From: Sebastes aleutianus
Lineage: Eukaryota > Chordata > Actinopteri > Perciformes > Sebastidae
Reading direction: 5' to 3'
Assembly: GCA_916700875.1 (NCBI GenBank)
Contig: CAKAKS010000062.1
Span: 11,130,960-11,194,959, forward strand
Length of the DNA stretch: 64,000 bases
Shown: piece by piece, positions 47,321 through 58,316 of the stretch
Layout of the letters: each line of letters begins with the position of its first letter
How positions within the stretch are numbered: the stretch's first letter is position 1
Notes under the pieces: generated by a model
The model's input: the letters and a program-made list of their open reading frames with translations, nothing else
The model's database searches: none
Told to the model about the DNA's origin: nothing
Made by a program: the position numbers and the translations under genes

Positions 47321-47433
47321 CCACTGTGTATTTATGCATAAATTTGAGAAAGAAAGAGAGAGAGAGAGAAGAGTGACAGAGCTGTCGAACTTTGCTGCCT
47401 GATACTGCTGACGCTGAAGAAAGAAGCTGAAAG

Positions 47434-49095
47434 ATGAAGACTTTGGTCATCTTGGTTCTTTGCTCCCTGGCTGTCATCTGTCTGACTTCAGGTAAGAAGT
47501 AGAAAAGCTCATTATTATAGTATAGTATTATATTATTTCAAGTATATCTGCAAACAAAGTTTAAAAAATACTACTACTACTAATAAAGGTCCGGACAACT
47601 GACTTGTTATATTCATATTATTTCCCTCAGATGCCTCCACCGGCTCCCAGCCTGCTGACAGCCCTGCTCAGGAGGGTAAGATTATGATTCAGCAATATTG
47701 TTTTTGACTGTTTGATCAATGTCACATTAATATGTGACATATTTGAGTCAGTTTGAGTGGAAAATGTTTCCACATGAAACAGTAAAATAATTTAACAGAT
47801 TATTAGTTTAACATTTAGTTTAATATTAATCTGATTTCTTTAATTGATGGTTTATTTATTTTTTTATTATTTCATTGTTTTGTGATTATAAAATTATTTT
47901 ATGTATGATATTCAGCCATGGCACCCATGAGACCTCGGTCTCAATGGGTCTTGGGCTAAATAAAGGTTTAATATATATATATGTAAATTTTGTATGTGTT
48001 CAAAATGTACCTTAAAGGGAGATTTGTCAAGTATTTAATACTCTTATCAACATGGGAGTGGGAAAATATGCTTTCTTTATGCAAATATATGTATATATTT
48101 ATTATTGGAAATCAATTAACAACACAAAACAATGACAAATATTGTCCAGAAACCCTCAAAGGTACTGCATTTAGCATAAAAAATATGCTCAAATCATAAC
48201 ATGGCAACAGCTGTCAGTGTGTCAGTGTGCTGACTTGCCCAGAACTGCATGTGATTATCATAAAGTGGGCATGTCTGTAAAGGGGAGACTCGTGGGTACC
48301 CATAGAACCCATTTCCATTCACATACCTTGAGGTCAGAGGTCAAGGGACCCCTTTGAAAATGGCCATGCTAGTTTTTCCTCGCCAAAATTTAGAATAAGT
48401 TCTGAGCGTTATTTAGAAACTACAATCTAGTATGACATGGTTGGTACCAATGGATTCCTTAGGTTTTTTTAGTTTCATATGATGGCATACATTGACAGCC
48501 CTAATATATATACACACACAAACTTATAGAATATTGATAAAGACAGTTTAAACATATATTTCAGTCTTCCACACACTGCATTGTATCTACATGAATCCAT
48601 ATTTTAACACTGATTTCTGCTGAGTTACTATTGCTAGGTTGAATCTTTCGCATGCATTTGATTTAAGTTGATTGATAGACATTTTGTGTGTTTAAATACA
48701 ATTAAAAAAACAGTGATGTTATATGTGCAGGTCTGTTTGTGGAGAGGGAGCAGGCCTCCGAGGTGGTGAGGCAGAAGAGAGCTGCCGGACAGTTATCCCT
48801 GACACAGCTGGAGAGGTACAGTATGTCCCTCCAATAGCATACAGCATGTGCTTTTTAATCTAACGTTAATCTAACATTTTTGACTCAAGAACTAAACAGA
48901 AAGTTCTCTATGTATGACTTGAAGCACTCTCTGTATGAATAGCATCTATGTTGCTTCCCTGTGGTCATTTCCCTCTCTCTGTCTCCACTCAGCCTGAGAG
49001 AAGTGTGTGAGGCCAACCTGGGTTGTGAGGACATGATGGACACGCAGGGAATCATCGCCGCCTACACCGCCTATTACGGACCAATCCCCTATTAG
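47434..49095 (+). CDS. bglap: Osteocalcin (bone gamma-carboxyglutamate protein)
   Basis: A small secreted bone-matrix protein that binds calcium and hydroxyapatite through Gla residues. Four exons, 47434-47491, 47631-47675, 48731-48815 and 48993-49095, join to 96 residues. Signal peptide is about 1-18 (LVILVLCSLAVICL). In the propeptide, F37 and A43 form the carboxylase recognition motif and RQKR (48-51) is the furin-type cleavage site. The mature chain is 52-96, 45 residues, the length known for fish osteocalcin. The Gla domain has E62, E66 and E69, and the disulphide cysteines C68 and C74 (REVCEANLGC). The C-terminus IIAAYTAYYGPIPY corresponds to the FYGPV end of the human protein. Intron 2 (1.05 kb) carries a miniature transposon. 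Intron phases 1, 1, 2 equal those of mgp. Confidence 0.97.
47997..48506 (+). mobile_element. Second copy of the GGGCTGTCAA miniature element, inside bglap intron 2
   Basis: AATGTACCTTAAAGGGAGAT, TCTTATCAACATGGGAGTGG, TTTGAAAATGGCCATGCTAG and GACATGGTTGGTACCAATGG match the 44-kb copy in order, and it ends TTGACAGCCC. The left terminus is missing and the middle is longer by about 100 bases. Confidence 0.75.
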
Positions 49096-49288
49096 AAGCA
49101 TGAAAAAAAAGAAAAAAAAGCATGAGTAAACATTTTCAAAAAAAAGTGTGCCAGTATGTCAAAGTCTTGCACAAAGTGAGAAAAGTGGGGATAATATCTG
49201 CATGGGAATTTCATTTTTCCATCCTGCATATTATTGTCTCTGTAATTCTATAATTGCTGTAAGTCTGTAGAGTAGTGTGATGAAATTA

Positions 49289-49304
49289 AATAAAGATGAA
49301 TAAA
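49289..49304 (+). terminator. bglap: bglap polyadenylation signals
   Basis: Two AATAAA hexamers, at 49289-49294 and 49299-49304, about 200 bases after the stop codon and followed by a GT-rich stretch. Confidence 0.7.
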
Positions 49305-49860
49305 GCTCTGCTGTGTGTGCTCTTTTATAACCTGGCACTCTGGATATAAAACATGCACTTACTACTGGAACAGCTTTGACAACTTGTGGCCACTAGATGT
49401 CCCTGTTGATCATGACATATCATAAAGTGAAGGAGCATTTACTGGACTATAAGAGATACATATTACTCACTTTTGTCCTCAAGAAAATCAAGAATATGCC
49501 GACTTTGTCTCCTTGAGGTTTGCTTGGTTATGAAGTGTCACGTAGTTCACATAATCTGTTTTCCTCCTGAATATTTGTAAATCTGCCAACTCGAGGAAGA
49601 GAGAGAAAACCAGTTATCAACTGTGCAACTTAAGATCCTTGGCTTCTAGATAAGAGATTAGAATCAAAGAATAACAGAGATAAGAAACATATGAATCAGG
49701 CCAACATCAGACCTCTTTCTCTCACTCTTTTCTCTGTTTTCTTCCTCATGTAACAGGGTCATTATGTACCCTATATCTATCTTGTTCACTGGTTTTTATA
49801 ATTACACAAAATTGATCTGGTTACAGTTTATTTTGACTGAGAGAACCTCCAAACTCCAGT
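49305..49860. other. Non-coding spacer after bglap
   Basis: No gene or repeat end recognised. Confidence 0.3.
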
Positions 49861-50481
49861 ATATGTGAAGTTCAGAGCCCCCCCTCCATTTCTTCTTCTG
49901 TGGTCCCTGCTATAAATCCCCTCTCCTCTTTTGTGCAGTTATCCTGTGGGAGAGGTGGCTGTCATTTGTTTTGGTCCATTTATTATCCTAATCCATCCCA
50001 TTAATTATCGTACTGTTTTGTTTATATTTTTGTTTCCTATAATGTTAAAAAAAAGGTCTATCCAAACCTGTCAATATATTGATTTCAACGAACTTGCATT
50101 TAAAAATAGTTGTTTTAAGAGTAAATGCTGCTAGTTTAAAGTTACGGCGAGTTCAGCTAACTTCCGTTTTGTATACTGTAATCGTGTATGTAGGAGCTGT
50201 AGCGGGTGGTAGATTTAACATGGAGGTTTTGTTTTCCTGTGTGTTTATCTGGTATGTTTTACTGTATATTTGACTTTATTCCAGGGTTAATATTTTTGCC
50301 ACTGTGCTCGCCCTTTTGTACAATTATCCTGTGGGAGAGGAACTTGAGCAGGCAGTAGATTTAACCTGGAGGTTCTGTTTCCCTGTGTGTTTATCAGAAT
50401 AAACAGAGGCCAACTATGAAGAGATCCCGGTGTCACGGCAACTTTGCTATCTAACCAACACAACGCAAAGTCCACCGGTTA
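49861..50481 (+). mobile_element. LTR-like segment with internal duplication
   Basis: TATAAAT at 49911 and AATAAA at 50398 have the spacing of an LTR promoter and polyadenylation signal, and the segment ends near GGTTACA. TTATCCTGTGGGAGAGG and GTAGATTTAAC followed by GGAGGTT...CCTGTGTGTTTATC occur twice (about 49939-50255 and 50325-50394), showing an internal duplication. No coding interior flanks it, so if it is an LTR it is a solo one. The 5' edge is undefined. Confidence 0.35.
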
Positions 50482-51509
50482 CACTTATGCACCTGAAGGC
50501 TTGGACCTTTTCATTATGAAGAAATAAAATGTGAAAAAAATAGATCTGCACCTCTTGACATTTATCCGTCTAGAGATCTTACGTCCTGACCCGTCCTCGG
50601 GCTGGTGTGATGCGCACGGCACAGTGCAGGGCAGATGAAAAAGTGTGAGAAAGAGTTACATGGGTGAAAAGTGTATTTCTTTCTTTATTTGTTCATTTGT
50701 TACCTTAATGCAGAAAATGAGGTTTTTTTAGAGGGGGACCAGCGCCCCCCAGAATATGGCGCCCTATAGGCGACCGCCTATAGCCTATTCCTTAAGCCAG
50801 CCCTGCCAAACAAAGGGCCAAACCTTTATTTGATATGCACACATGTCCTTTACGTTTGGCTTGGATAAGATATTAAAGACGATTTTTTCTTCAAAGCTTA
50901 TTTTGATCATATTTCGCTGACCTACAGCAAAACCCACCGCCTCTGATCCAACAACTGATGTTTCTACAGTTGATAGATACCTCTTGAATTCAGAGTAAAT
51001 ACACTTTTCACAGTGGCTCCACATATAAACCAGATACTGAAAGTGGATATTAAGTTTGGTTTATTCTTTTCCTCTAAACATTACACAAATCACGAGCCTC
51101 TGTGGCACATTTTATGGAGACCTGGGGATATTTTTTCTTGCCTGAAACTGCCTCTTGTGAAGTGTAGCCTGTTAATCTGTTTTGTTGCAGCTGTCAGGGG
51201 TGCGGCGAGGCTCTGCAACATACTGGCCTTGATGCTTACAGACCTGGAGTATCTAGACAAACAAGTCTGTTACGGACTCCAGTCTCCTTACCTTTGTCAG
51301 TTTTTGTTTTTCTTCACTAATGCGAAAGGACAATACATTCAACTGTGGTGTGACGGAGATAACAGAGAGAGAAACAGAGAAGAGGGAGAGCTTTGTAACA
51401 TTTTATAGTTACTTTATTAGCATAAAAAGCTAAATGACACATAACCCAATGAATACTTTAATGTGTGATGAACACTATTATTAATATGTCATTTGGACAA
51501 TATGAAGCT
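50482..51509. other. Non-coding, no supported gene
   Basis: The plus-strand frame of 131 codons at 51013-51408 shows no domain or splice context. A GGCGCCCTATAGGCGACCGC block at 50759 is repeat-like. Confidence 0.35.
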
Positions 51510-51870
51510 TGATTATTCAAGAAGATTGATACCACTCTCATAAAATGTAGCCAAAGCCAGCAGCGTAATATTACGATTTTGTTTCTCATAAAGTTATGAC
51601 TTTATTCTCGTAATAATACAACTTTTTTCTCGTAATATTACGACTTCATTCTGGAAATCTCAGATGTTTTTTCCCTCAATGTGGCCCTAATACTCCGTAG
51701 TACATTTGCACGTTGGCCCTCACTGCATTAGACTTATATACTATATACTTAGACTATAAACTGTGTTACCTTCATCACACTGCTCAAATGTTTTGCGACT
51801 CCAGACAGATTTTATTTTTTTTTTTTGGCCTAAAATGGCTCTTTTGATAGTAAAGGTTGCCGACCCCTGG
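51510..51870 (+). repeat. Composite repeat with TCTCGTAATATTACGACTT tandem and hAT-like right end
   Basis: ACGACTT...TTCTCGTAATA words repeat at about 20-25 bases from 51568 to 51650. GGTTGCCGACCCCTG at 51856-51870 is the complement of CAGGGGTCGGCAACC, a classic hAT terminus. The left end was not located. Confidence 0.5.
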
Positions 51871-52050
51871 CTTAGCACAAAGACTGGAAACAGGGGGAAA
51901 CAGCTAGCCTGGCTCTGGAGCCTCTGCTGGTTGGACACTGCAGTTGACACACATGTTAATTGAGCTTTAGAGGGGCTGGTTGGCAAATTGTGTTACCTCT
52001 GGATAGAGCCAGGCTAGCTGTTTCCCCATGTTTCCAGTCTTTATGCTAAG
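51871..52050. repeat. Palindromic foldback, arms of about 50 bp
   Basis: The left arm CTTAGCACAAAGACTGGAAA with GGGGGAAACAGCTAGCCTGG is the near-perfect reverse complement of the right arm CCAGGCTAGCTGTTTCCCC with TTTCCAGTCTTTATGCTAAG. The loop is about 75 bases. A related fragment is at 36.4 kb. Confidence 0.85.
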
Positions 52051-53708
52051 CTAACTTAACCAGCGGCTGGATGTGGCTTCATGTTTTCTTTATAAACTTG
52101 TTGTCAATCTTCTTGTCCAAATAAGGCTTTGTGTGATTCTAATGAAGTGGTTATTTCCTTATCCGAAGAGGGAATAATAGAAAACCTCTTTTCCCCCACC
52201 CTCTGGAGATCCCCATGCCAGTGTTTACCACACACTGTATAGTATCACTGTTGATCAAGGAAGTACTTTTCACTTGATGACAAGAGTTGTGACAGGTAGC
52301 ATGTGAGTCACTATGTTGGCAGTAAAGTTTGTTTTGTTTTCAGTCCAGCTGCTGGCTGAGCTGCTGAACCCACTAACATAATACCATGACAGATTGTGAA
52401 ATATCTTGTGTAGTCAGTATTCCTTTTATATATATATATATAGGCCTAGTGTAAGGATCTCAGTCTCTTGTGAGGCATTTGTATTGAAGATTGCTGCTTT
52501 ATTCCTCCAATTTCATCCAAGTTGTAGCTTATATTGACACCGAAATTTCATAATTGCTAACATTTTTGACATAAGAGTTGTAAGATTCATGTATTTTAGT
52601 TTGTTCTATTTATTATTGTTTTGAACAGATCAGAACTTCCGACGTTTCATCTCTAGCGCTAATATAAGGTCAAATTTTGAATTTTCCAGTACTTTGGTTT
52701 ATGACCAAATACCTGCAAAATGAATAACATTCCCATCAGCATCAGCTGCAGGCTACTTTGTGTTGTATGCTGATTGCTAACCTAACATGGTAAACATGAT
52801 AAACATTTGAACATGAAATACTTAAAGGTGCTAAATACGGGATTGGGAGCATTTCTATTGCCTCTCAACGGCTCTCAACATGGCGACAGCGAGCCAGCTG
52901 CGACAACGCCGTTGATTGGGGCAGTGTTATCAGCTGTAACCGCTGTATGAGAGCAGTGCAGAGCGGCGGCCGTGAGCTAGCCAGTGGGGCACGCTTCCAT
53001 GCACTAAAAGCGGGCACGGCCGGCCCGGCTATGTCAACAAAGTATGGAGAAGTTCAAATTAGGCTACTCATTATGCAGAACATAATAATGACCCCTGTCA
53101 GTGTATTATTATTATTATTACTGGATCATTATTATTGATGCATTAACATGAAAGCCATCATTTTAATGTCGTAATTGATCGAGGTGTAGCTAATTTGAAC
53201 TGTTTTATATATTGTTGGGTGTTTAATCTATAACAGTGTATTGTGTTTTATAAGCTGATCATACTGTATGTTTTGCGGGTAAATTCCTTATCTAAATATT
53301 TAACCAGCAACTGTGTCTGTTAAATAACTGCAGAGGAGTAAAAAATACATTATTTTCCTCTGAAATGTGCTACAGTGGAAGTATAAAGTACTATCAAATG
53401 TTAATACTAAAGCGCAAGTAGCTCAAAATTGTAGTTACTTTTCACCTGTTATTGTTTGCTCTGAAATTGCAAAGTAACTTCTTAACTTTAAAAACATATA
53501 GGCCTATCTCCTAAATAAACAGTCTTCTAAATGTGCTGCAACATGTTGCCCCACACCTCGCCCTATTTCTCGTACAACGTGTTTGTCTGCAATGAAGTCC
53601 CATTGAGTCATCATCAGGAAATAATCCTTTATAAGACACCACCCAACCTGCCGCTGACACCTTCTTCATGTGTGATCTCAGTGATACGACAGACATTCGG
53701 TCACCACG
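52051..53708. other. Non-coding flank upstream of the phafin-like gene
   Basis: An AT run at 52430-52442 and GCTAACCTAACATGG-type repeat words at 52770-52830. A GC-richer block at 52860-53030 has a 63-codon frame without domain. No TATA box was found close to 53709, so the promoter or a leader exon remains unlocated. Confidence 0.35.
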
Positions 53709-55020
53709 ATGGACCTGTTAACGTTTGAGAAGGAGAACATTGAGCGTATCCAGGCGGTTGAGAATTCATTTGGTCCGACAGGAAGGCCTTTATCCAAGCC
53801 AGGTCGTGTTCTGATGGGACAGGGCCGCCTGATGAAGCAGGGTCGCCGGAAGTCCCAGCCTAAGGTTTTCTTCCTCTTCAACGACGTGCTGGTGTACGGC
53901 AGCATCATACTAAACGGCCGCTGGCACAAAAAACAGAAGATGATCCCTCTAGGTGAGCAACTGCATCTGCTCCTCCTGTGGCTGAGCAGAAAACTTTCAT
54001 CCAGTCAGACAGAAAGATAGTGATCAAACTAGCATTTGTATCTAAAGCTCCATACAAGATATAGTGACCAAGTATTTGCTGTTGCTTTGGTGTTGCCTTT
54101 TCACAACAAGGCAATACAATGGAGGTAAATTAAATTAAATTTATGCTGCGCAAAACAATGAAAACCTTCATTGCAAGTCAAGGCAAAGTCAGAACACATG
54201 TTGATTTGTTGATTGAACTGCATTCATCTCTAATTTATGCCTGGTCCTGTTGTGCAGAAATGAGAAGTTTACAGGTAGAAAAGCACAGAGATCTGTTTTT
54301 CTGGACAAGCGTGTTGACCATACTATAGTATCCACATATTTTTTGTGCTGTTACCAATATGCCATCTTCACTGTCATTTCAGAGGACATCCAGATGGAGG
54401 ACATCGAGAACAGTGAGGGATTGGGGAACCAATGGCTGATGCGTACACCTCGCAAGTCGTTTTTTGTGTCCGCCGATACTTGCGAGGAGAAGCGGGCCTG
54501 GATGGAGCACATCGAAGACTGCCGGTCAAAACTGCTGCAGGGCGGCAGCATCAGCCGACCCACTTCCGCCTTAGCCGTCACCTGGATCCCAGACCAGGCC
54601 GCCTTCAAATGCATGCGCTGCCTCAAGAAGTTCACTACGACCAAACGCCGGCACCACTGCCGACAATGTGGCTTTTTGGTCTGCAATGCGTGCTCCAAGA
54701 AGCGTGCGGTTTTAGGCCACATTCACCCCACCAAGCAGTTGAGGGTCTGCAGCCTCTGCCACACCAGGAATAAGGAAGATGAGCTGTCTCGCCTGAGAGG
54801 AGACAGCACTAGAAAGAACAGCTCAGAGGAGGACTATGAGGCAGCATCCAGTGATGAAGAGGAGGGAGAGGAGATGATGCAGAAGAACGGTGATAGCTCC
54901 TGGCTGAACTCCCGCATGGGCACCTGGGGACACACGGGCACCTATGTTTACCCAAGGCCAATGAATCAGCGGCCCCAATCAGAGCCGGCCCTGGGCATGG
55001 GCATCATAAGCGGATGTTAG
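53709..55020 (+). CDS. Phafin-family PH and FYVE domain protein (PLEKHF-like)
   Basis: Phafins bind phosphatidylinositol 3-phosphate and act on endosomes and lysosomes. Two exons, 53709-53952 (donor CTAG/GTGAGC) and 54383-55020 (acceptor TGTCATTTCAG), give 293 residues with a phase-1 intron inside the PH domain. The PH domain spans about 35-131 and ends in a helix containing W122. The FYVE finger spans about 149-210, with the start WIPD, basic core RRHHCRQCG, eight zinc cysteines and RVC (202-204). The acidic stretch at about 228-250 matches the acidic tails of PLEKHF1 and PLEKHF2. Those mammalian genes have an intronless coding region, and this protein carries a longer tail ending near GMGIISGC. 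It may therefore be a third, fish-retained paralogue. The assignment to PLEKHF1 or PLEKHF2 is left open. A 66-codon frame reading past the donor is intronic. Confidence 0.92.
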
Positions 55021-55960
55021 GGGTGTCATCCATCCATAAGGGCAAGCCAAATGACGGACAAATTGTTTTTACATATATAACTTTTATAACTTTTTTTTAC
55101 TCATACCATTTTAATACTATTATTTTTACACTAAAATCCCACAACAACATAACTACCTAGCCTTACATTAGTCAGGGCTGGCTCTGGCCCCAATAAAACA
55201 CAACCACATCAAGACTAGTACAGTCTCTCAGATATGTTCACCATCAAACTGTATATATGTATATAATGAAGAGTATTGGACTTTTGAATGGATTAAGATG
55301 ACACAAAGCTGATCTAATGCAATAGCAGTGGGTGAAAAGTCAATTGAAGGATCATTAAAAAGAGAATTATGTGTTGAATTTGCTGCCGTCATGACTGCAC
55401 CTTTGACGTGCTTCATGCTTCATGGGAACACTTGGAGTCCCAAGGCACCAATTATCTTCTCAGAGTGTAATTATTATTTGATGTCAGAGGATGTTGAGTA
55501 GAACATTTTATTCAGGCGTTGGTAAGTGTCGGTCGCTGTTTACATATAAGAAAGCTTTTGCACTTCATACTGTATCTGCTCTTTCATTTTGCTTCGAAAT
55601 GAGCTAAAAAAACAAAAAAGCACTTACAAAACAGGTAAAGGATTTGTGTTTGTTGTGATTATTTGATTATTGAGAGTCATGTTTGTTTGTCGAATGCTGC
55701 TATACCAAGTGAAACTGTTAATATGACAATTACTCCTGCTTCTTTGTAATTTTTTTGTTTTGTTTGAGCTTTACTCCTACACTTTACACTGTATATTATT
55801 TATATGTAAAATGTTTTCAACTCTAATATCTAAAATGTCCTGTTGATTTTTGTCATGATAGTTATTTTTACCTATTGTATATCCTTTGGGTGTAGTTTTT
55901 TATATAAGCCATTATAGGTTGCTACCACACCTTTTTTTTATGTTTTATACGTGTGAAACA

Positions 55961-55966
55961 AATAAA
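55961..55966 (+). terminator. Candidate polyadenylation signal of the phafin-like gene
   Basis: AATAAA about 940 bases after the stop. An earlier AATAAA at 55192-55197 could be used alternatively. Confidence 0.45.
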
Positions 55967-56151
55967 CAAACATACATACTAAACATGCACCAATCTTACT
56001 TTTTGTGTCATGATTCCAATACTTATACATTGTCTTCCTAAATTTACAATATGTAAAACTTGCTGTTGGTATCATTGTTCAGGAGCTCAAATAAATAAAT
56101 AATTATGAAACTAATAATCACATGAATAAATTAGAAGAAACACAATAAATA

Positions 56152-58316
56152 ATTAAAGCTGCGAGCAGCGATGAACGGGCCCTCGCCCCTCCTCGCGGGT
56201 CGGGGTTGCTGGCGGGATGCCGATCGACGCGGCCGGGCACCGTGAAACCGAAACTCTGACGAGCGCCACGACGCCTGCCGCAAGGCTCTACGACAAGCGG
56301 TTCACGAGTTATGAAGGGGGGCGTGGCTAATGTGTAGGGGGCGGGGATAACAACACCAACTTAACAGGCACTCTCTGCTGAGTGATATAACACCTCCCAC
56401 AAGACTCTACGACAAACGGATCATGAGTTATGAAAGGGGGCGGGGCTAATGTGTAGGGGGCGGGGATAACCTTCACCAATGAAACAGGCACTCTCTGCTG
56501 AGTGATATGACACCTCCCACAAGACTCTACGACAAACGGTTCATGAGTTATGAAAGGGGGCGGGGCTAATGTGTAGGGGGCGGGGATAACCTTCACCAAT
56601 GAAACAGGCACTCTCTGCTGAGTGATATGACACCTCCCACAAGACTCTACGACAAACGGTTCATGAGTTGTGTAGGGGGCGTGGCTATGACTATATTTTT
56701 GCATTTACATATAATCAGGACTGGACCCTTATCATACCTGAGAAATTTGGGGAAGATCGAACTATGTACAGTTGAGTTAGGGTTAACCCACTCTCTGCTG
56801 AGTGATATGACACATCCCACAAGACTCTACTATAAACGGTTCATGAGATATGAAAGGGGGCGGGGCTAACGTCTTGGGGCGGGGCTATGAGTATATTTTT
56901 TCATATACATGTCATCAGTACTGGAGCACCATCATACCTGAGAGATTTGGGGCAGATCGGACTATGTACAGTTGAGTTACAATAACTGCCTGTTTCATGG
57001 CGAATGGCTCAAAATGGCCGCCACGCTACGGTCAGGTCGTTAAGTGAACACTCACCATTTTAATAACTTTTCATCCTCAAGGTCTTAAGATGGTCCTGAC
57101 CAAATTTCAAATCGATCTTATTGAATCTGCAGGAGGAGTTCGTTAAAGTACGCGGCCTAAAAAACCCACCAGAAATGGGCGAAAAATGGGCAAAATCGCA
57201 CATAAAATTCAATATGGCTGACTTCCTGTTGAGTTTTGGGCATACCTCCAAGAGGCTTTTTTGTTTCTCTCCACATCTTACATCTGTCTACCAAATTTTG
57301 TACTTGTAGGTGAAACCGGAGCGCGGATATCAATTTTTCCATTTCATGGCGAATGGCTCAAAATGGCCGCCACGCCACGGTCAGGTCGTTAAGTGAAAAC
57401 TCACGATTTTAATAACTTTTCATCCTCAAGGTCTTAAGATGGTCCTGACCAAATTTCAAATCGATCTTATCAAATCTGTAGGAGGAGTTCATTAAAGTAC
57501 GCGGCCTATAAAACGCTAAAAGTGACATGAAATCCAATATGGCCGACTTCTGGGTGGGCGGAGCTAATGAAACCCAATGAGGAATATGTTTCAAATGATG
57601 AGTGGGATATGCATACCAAATTTCATGAATATCGGATCAACTTTGACAAAGTTAAAATTTCAACGCGTTAGGGGGCGCTATAGAGCCGGCAAAACACACT
57701 GAGCCTAATGGCTATACAGTTACATAAAGTTCACAGGTGTCTATCATTTTGCCAAATTTCATGAGTTTTCGAGTACCTAAAGGTATGTTCAAAATCTAAA
57801 AGACATTAGGGGGCGCTAGAGAGCCAACATGCCACGCCCAAGCAAAATTTCACCACTAAAATAAAGTAATTACGAGTTTGGATGTGCGTGTAAAGTTTCA
57901 TAATTTTTTGTGCATCCTGAAGTCTTCAAATATGCGTTCGTAAATTTTAAAATCACGCAGGAAGTCCAACATGGCTGACTTCATGTTGGCCGAAAATATC
58001 TCAAAATCATTTAATCCAGGTATGAGGGCGTGAGCAATGACATACTTGAATTTCGTGAAGATCGAAGAAACTTTCTCTGAAAAACTGCGTACGTTAGGGG
58101 GCGCTATGGAGCCCCCTGGAGACGCCCGAGCCCAGTCACTCCAGAACATTGAATTTCCCACCAGTTCTGACGCATACTCCACTTTTCGTGAGTTTTGGGG
58201 ATGGCTAAGGTCGTCAAAAACGCGATATTCCAGCAGAAAAAGAATAATACCCAGAAAAACAATAGGTTCCTTGCACGAAAGTGCCAGGACCCAACGTGCT
58301 CGGGCCCTAATTACAA
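56152..58316. mobile_element. Long compound non-autonomous repeat with GGGCCC-containing ends
   Basis: It opens ATTAAAGCTGCGAGCAGCGA followed by TGAACGGGCCCTCGC and closes ACGTGCTCGGGCCCTAATTA. This pair of ends marks an abundant teleost repeat. Inside are a 120-bp tandem array (56340-56700), a 350-bp direct duplication (56990-57330 against 57340-57560), and several GGGGGCGCTATAGAGCC words. The GC-rich left end contrasts with AT-rich flanks. Frames of 125 codons and less arise from the tandem array. Its class (Helitron-like or other) is not settled. Confidence 0.75.
56341..56700 (+). repeat. 120-bp tandem repeat, three copies plus fragments
   Basis: CAGGCACTCTCTGCTGAGTG recurs at about 56366, 56486 and 56606 with exact 120-base spacing, and a diverged partial copy is at about 56789. 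Each unit carries AAGACTCTACGACAAACGG and GGGGGCGGGGCTAATGTGTA. Confidence 0.9.

Noticed and set aside
53955..54382. Continuous reading of the first phafin exon to the stop near 54020, and of the second exon from 54250
   Set aside because: A consensus donor at 53953 and acceptor at 54381-54382 restore the family protein across the junction; the extra codons are intronic.
56327..56704. 125-codon minus-strand repeat protein
   Set aside because: It is the translation of the 120-bp tandem array within a repeat.
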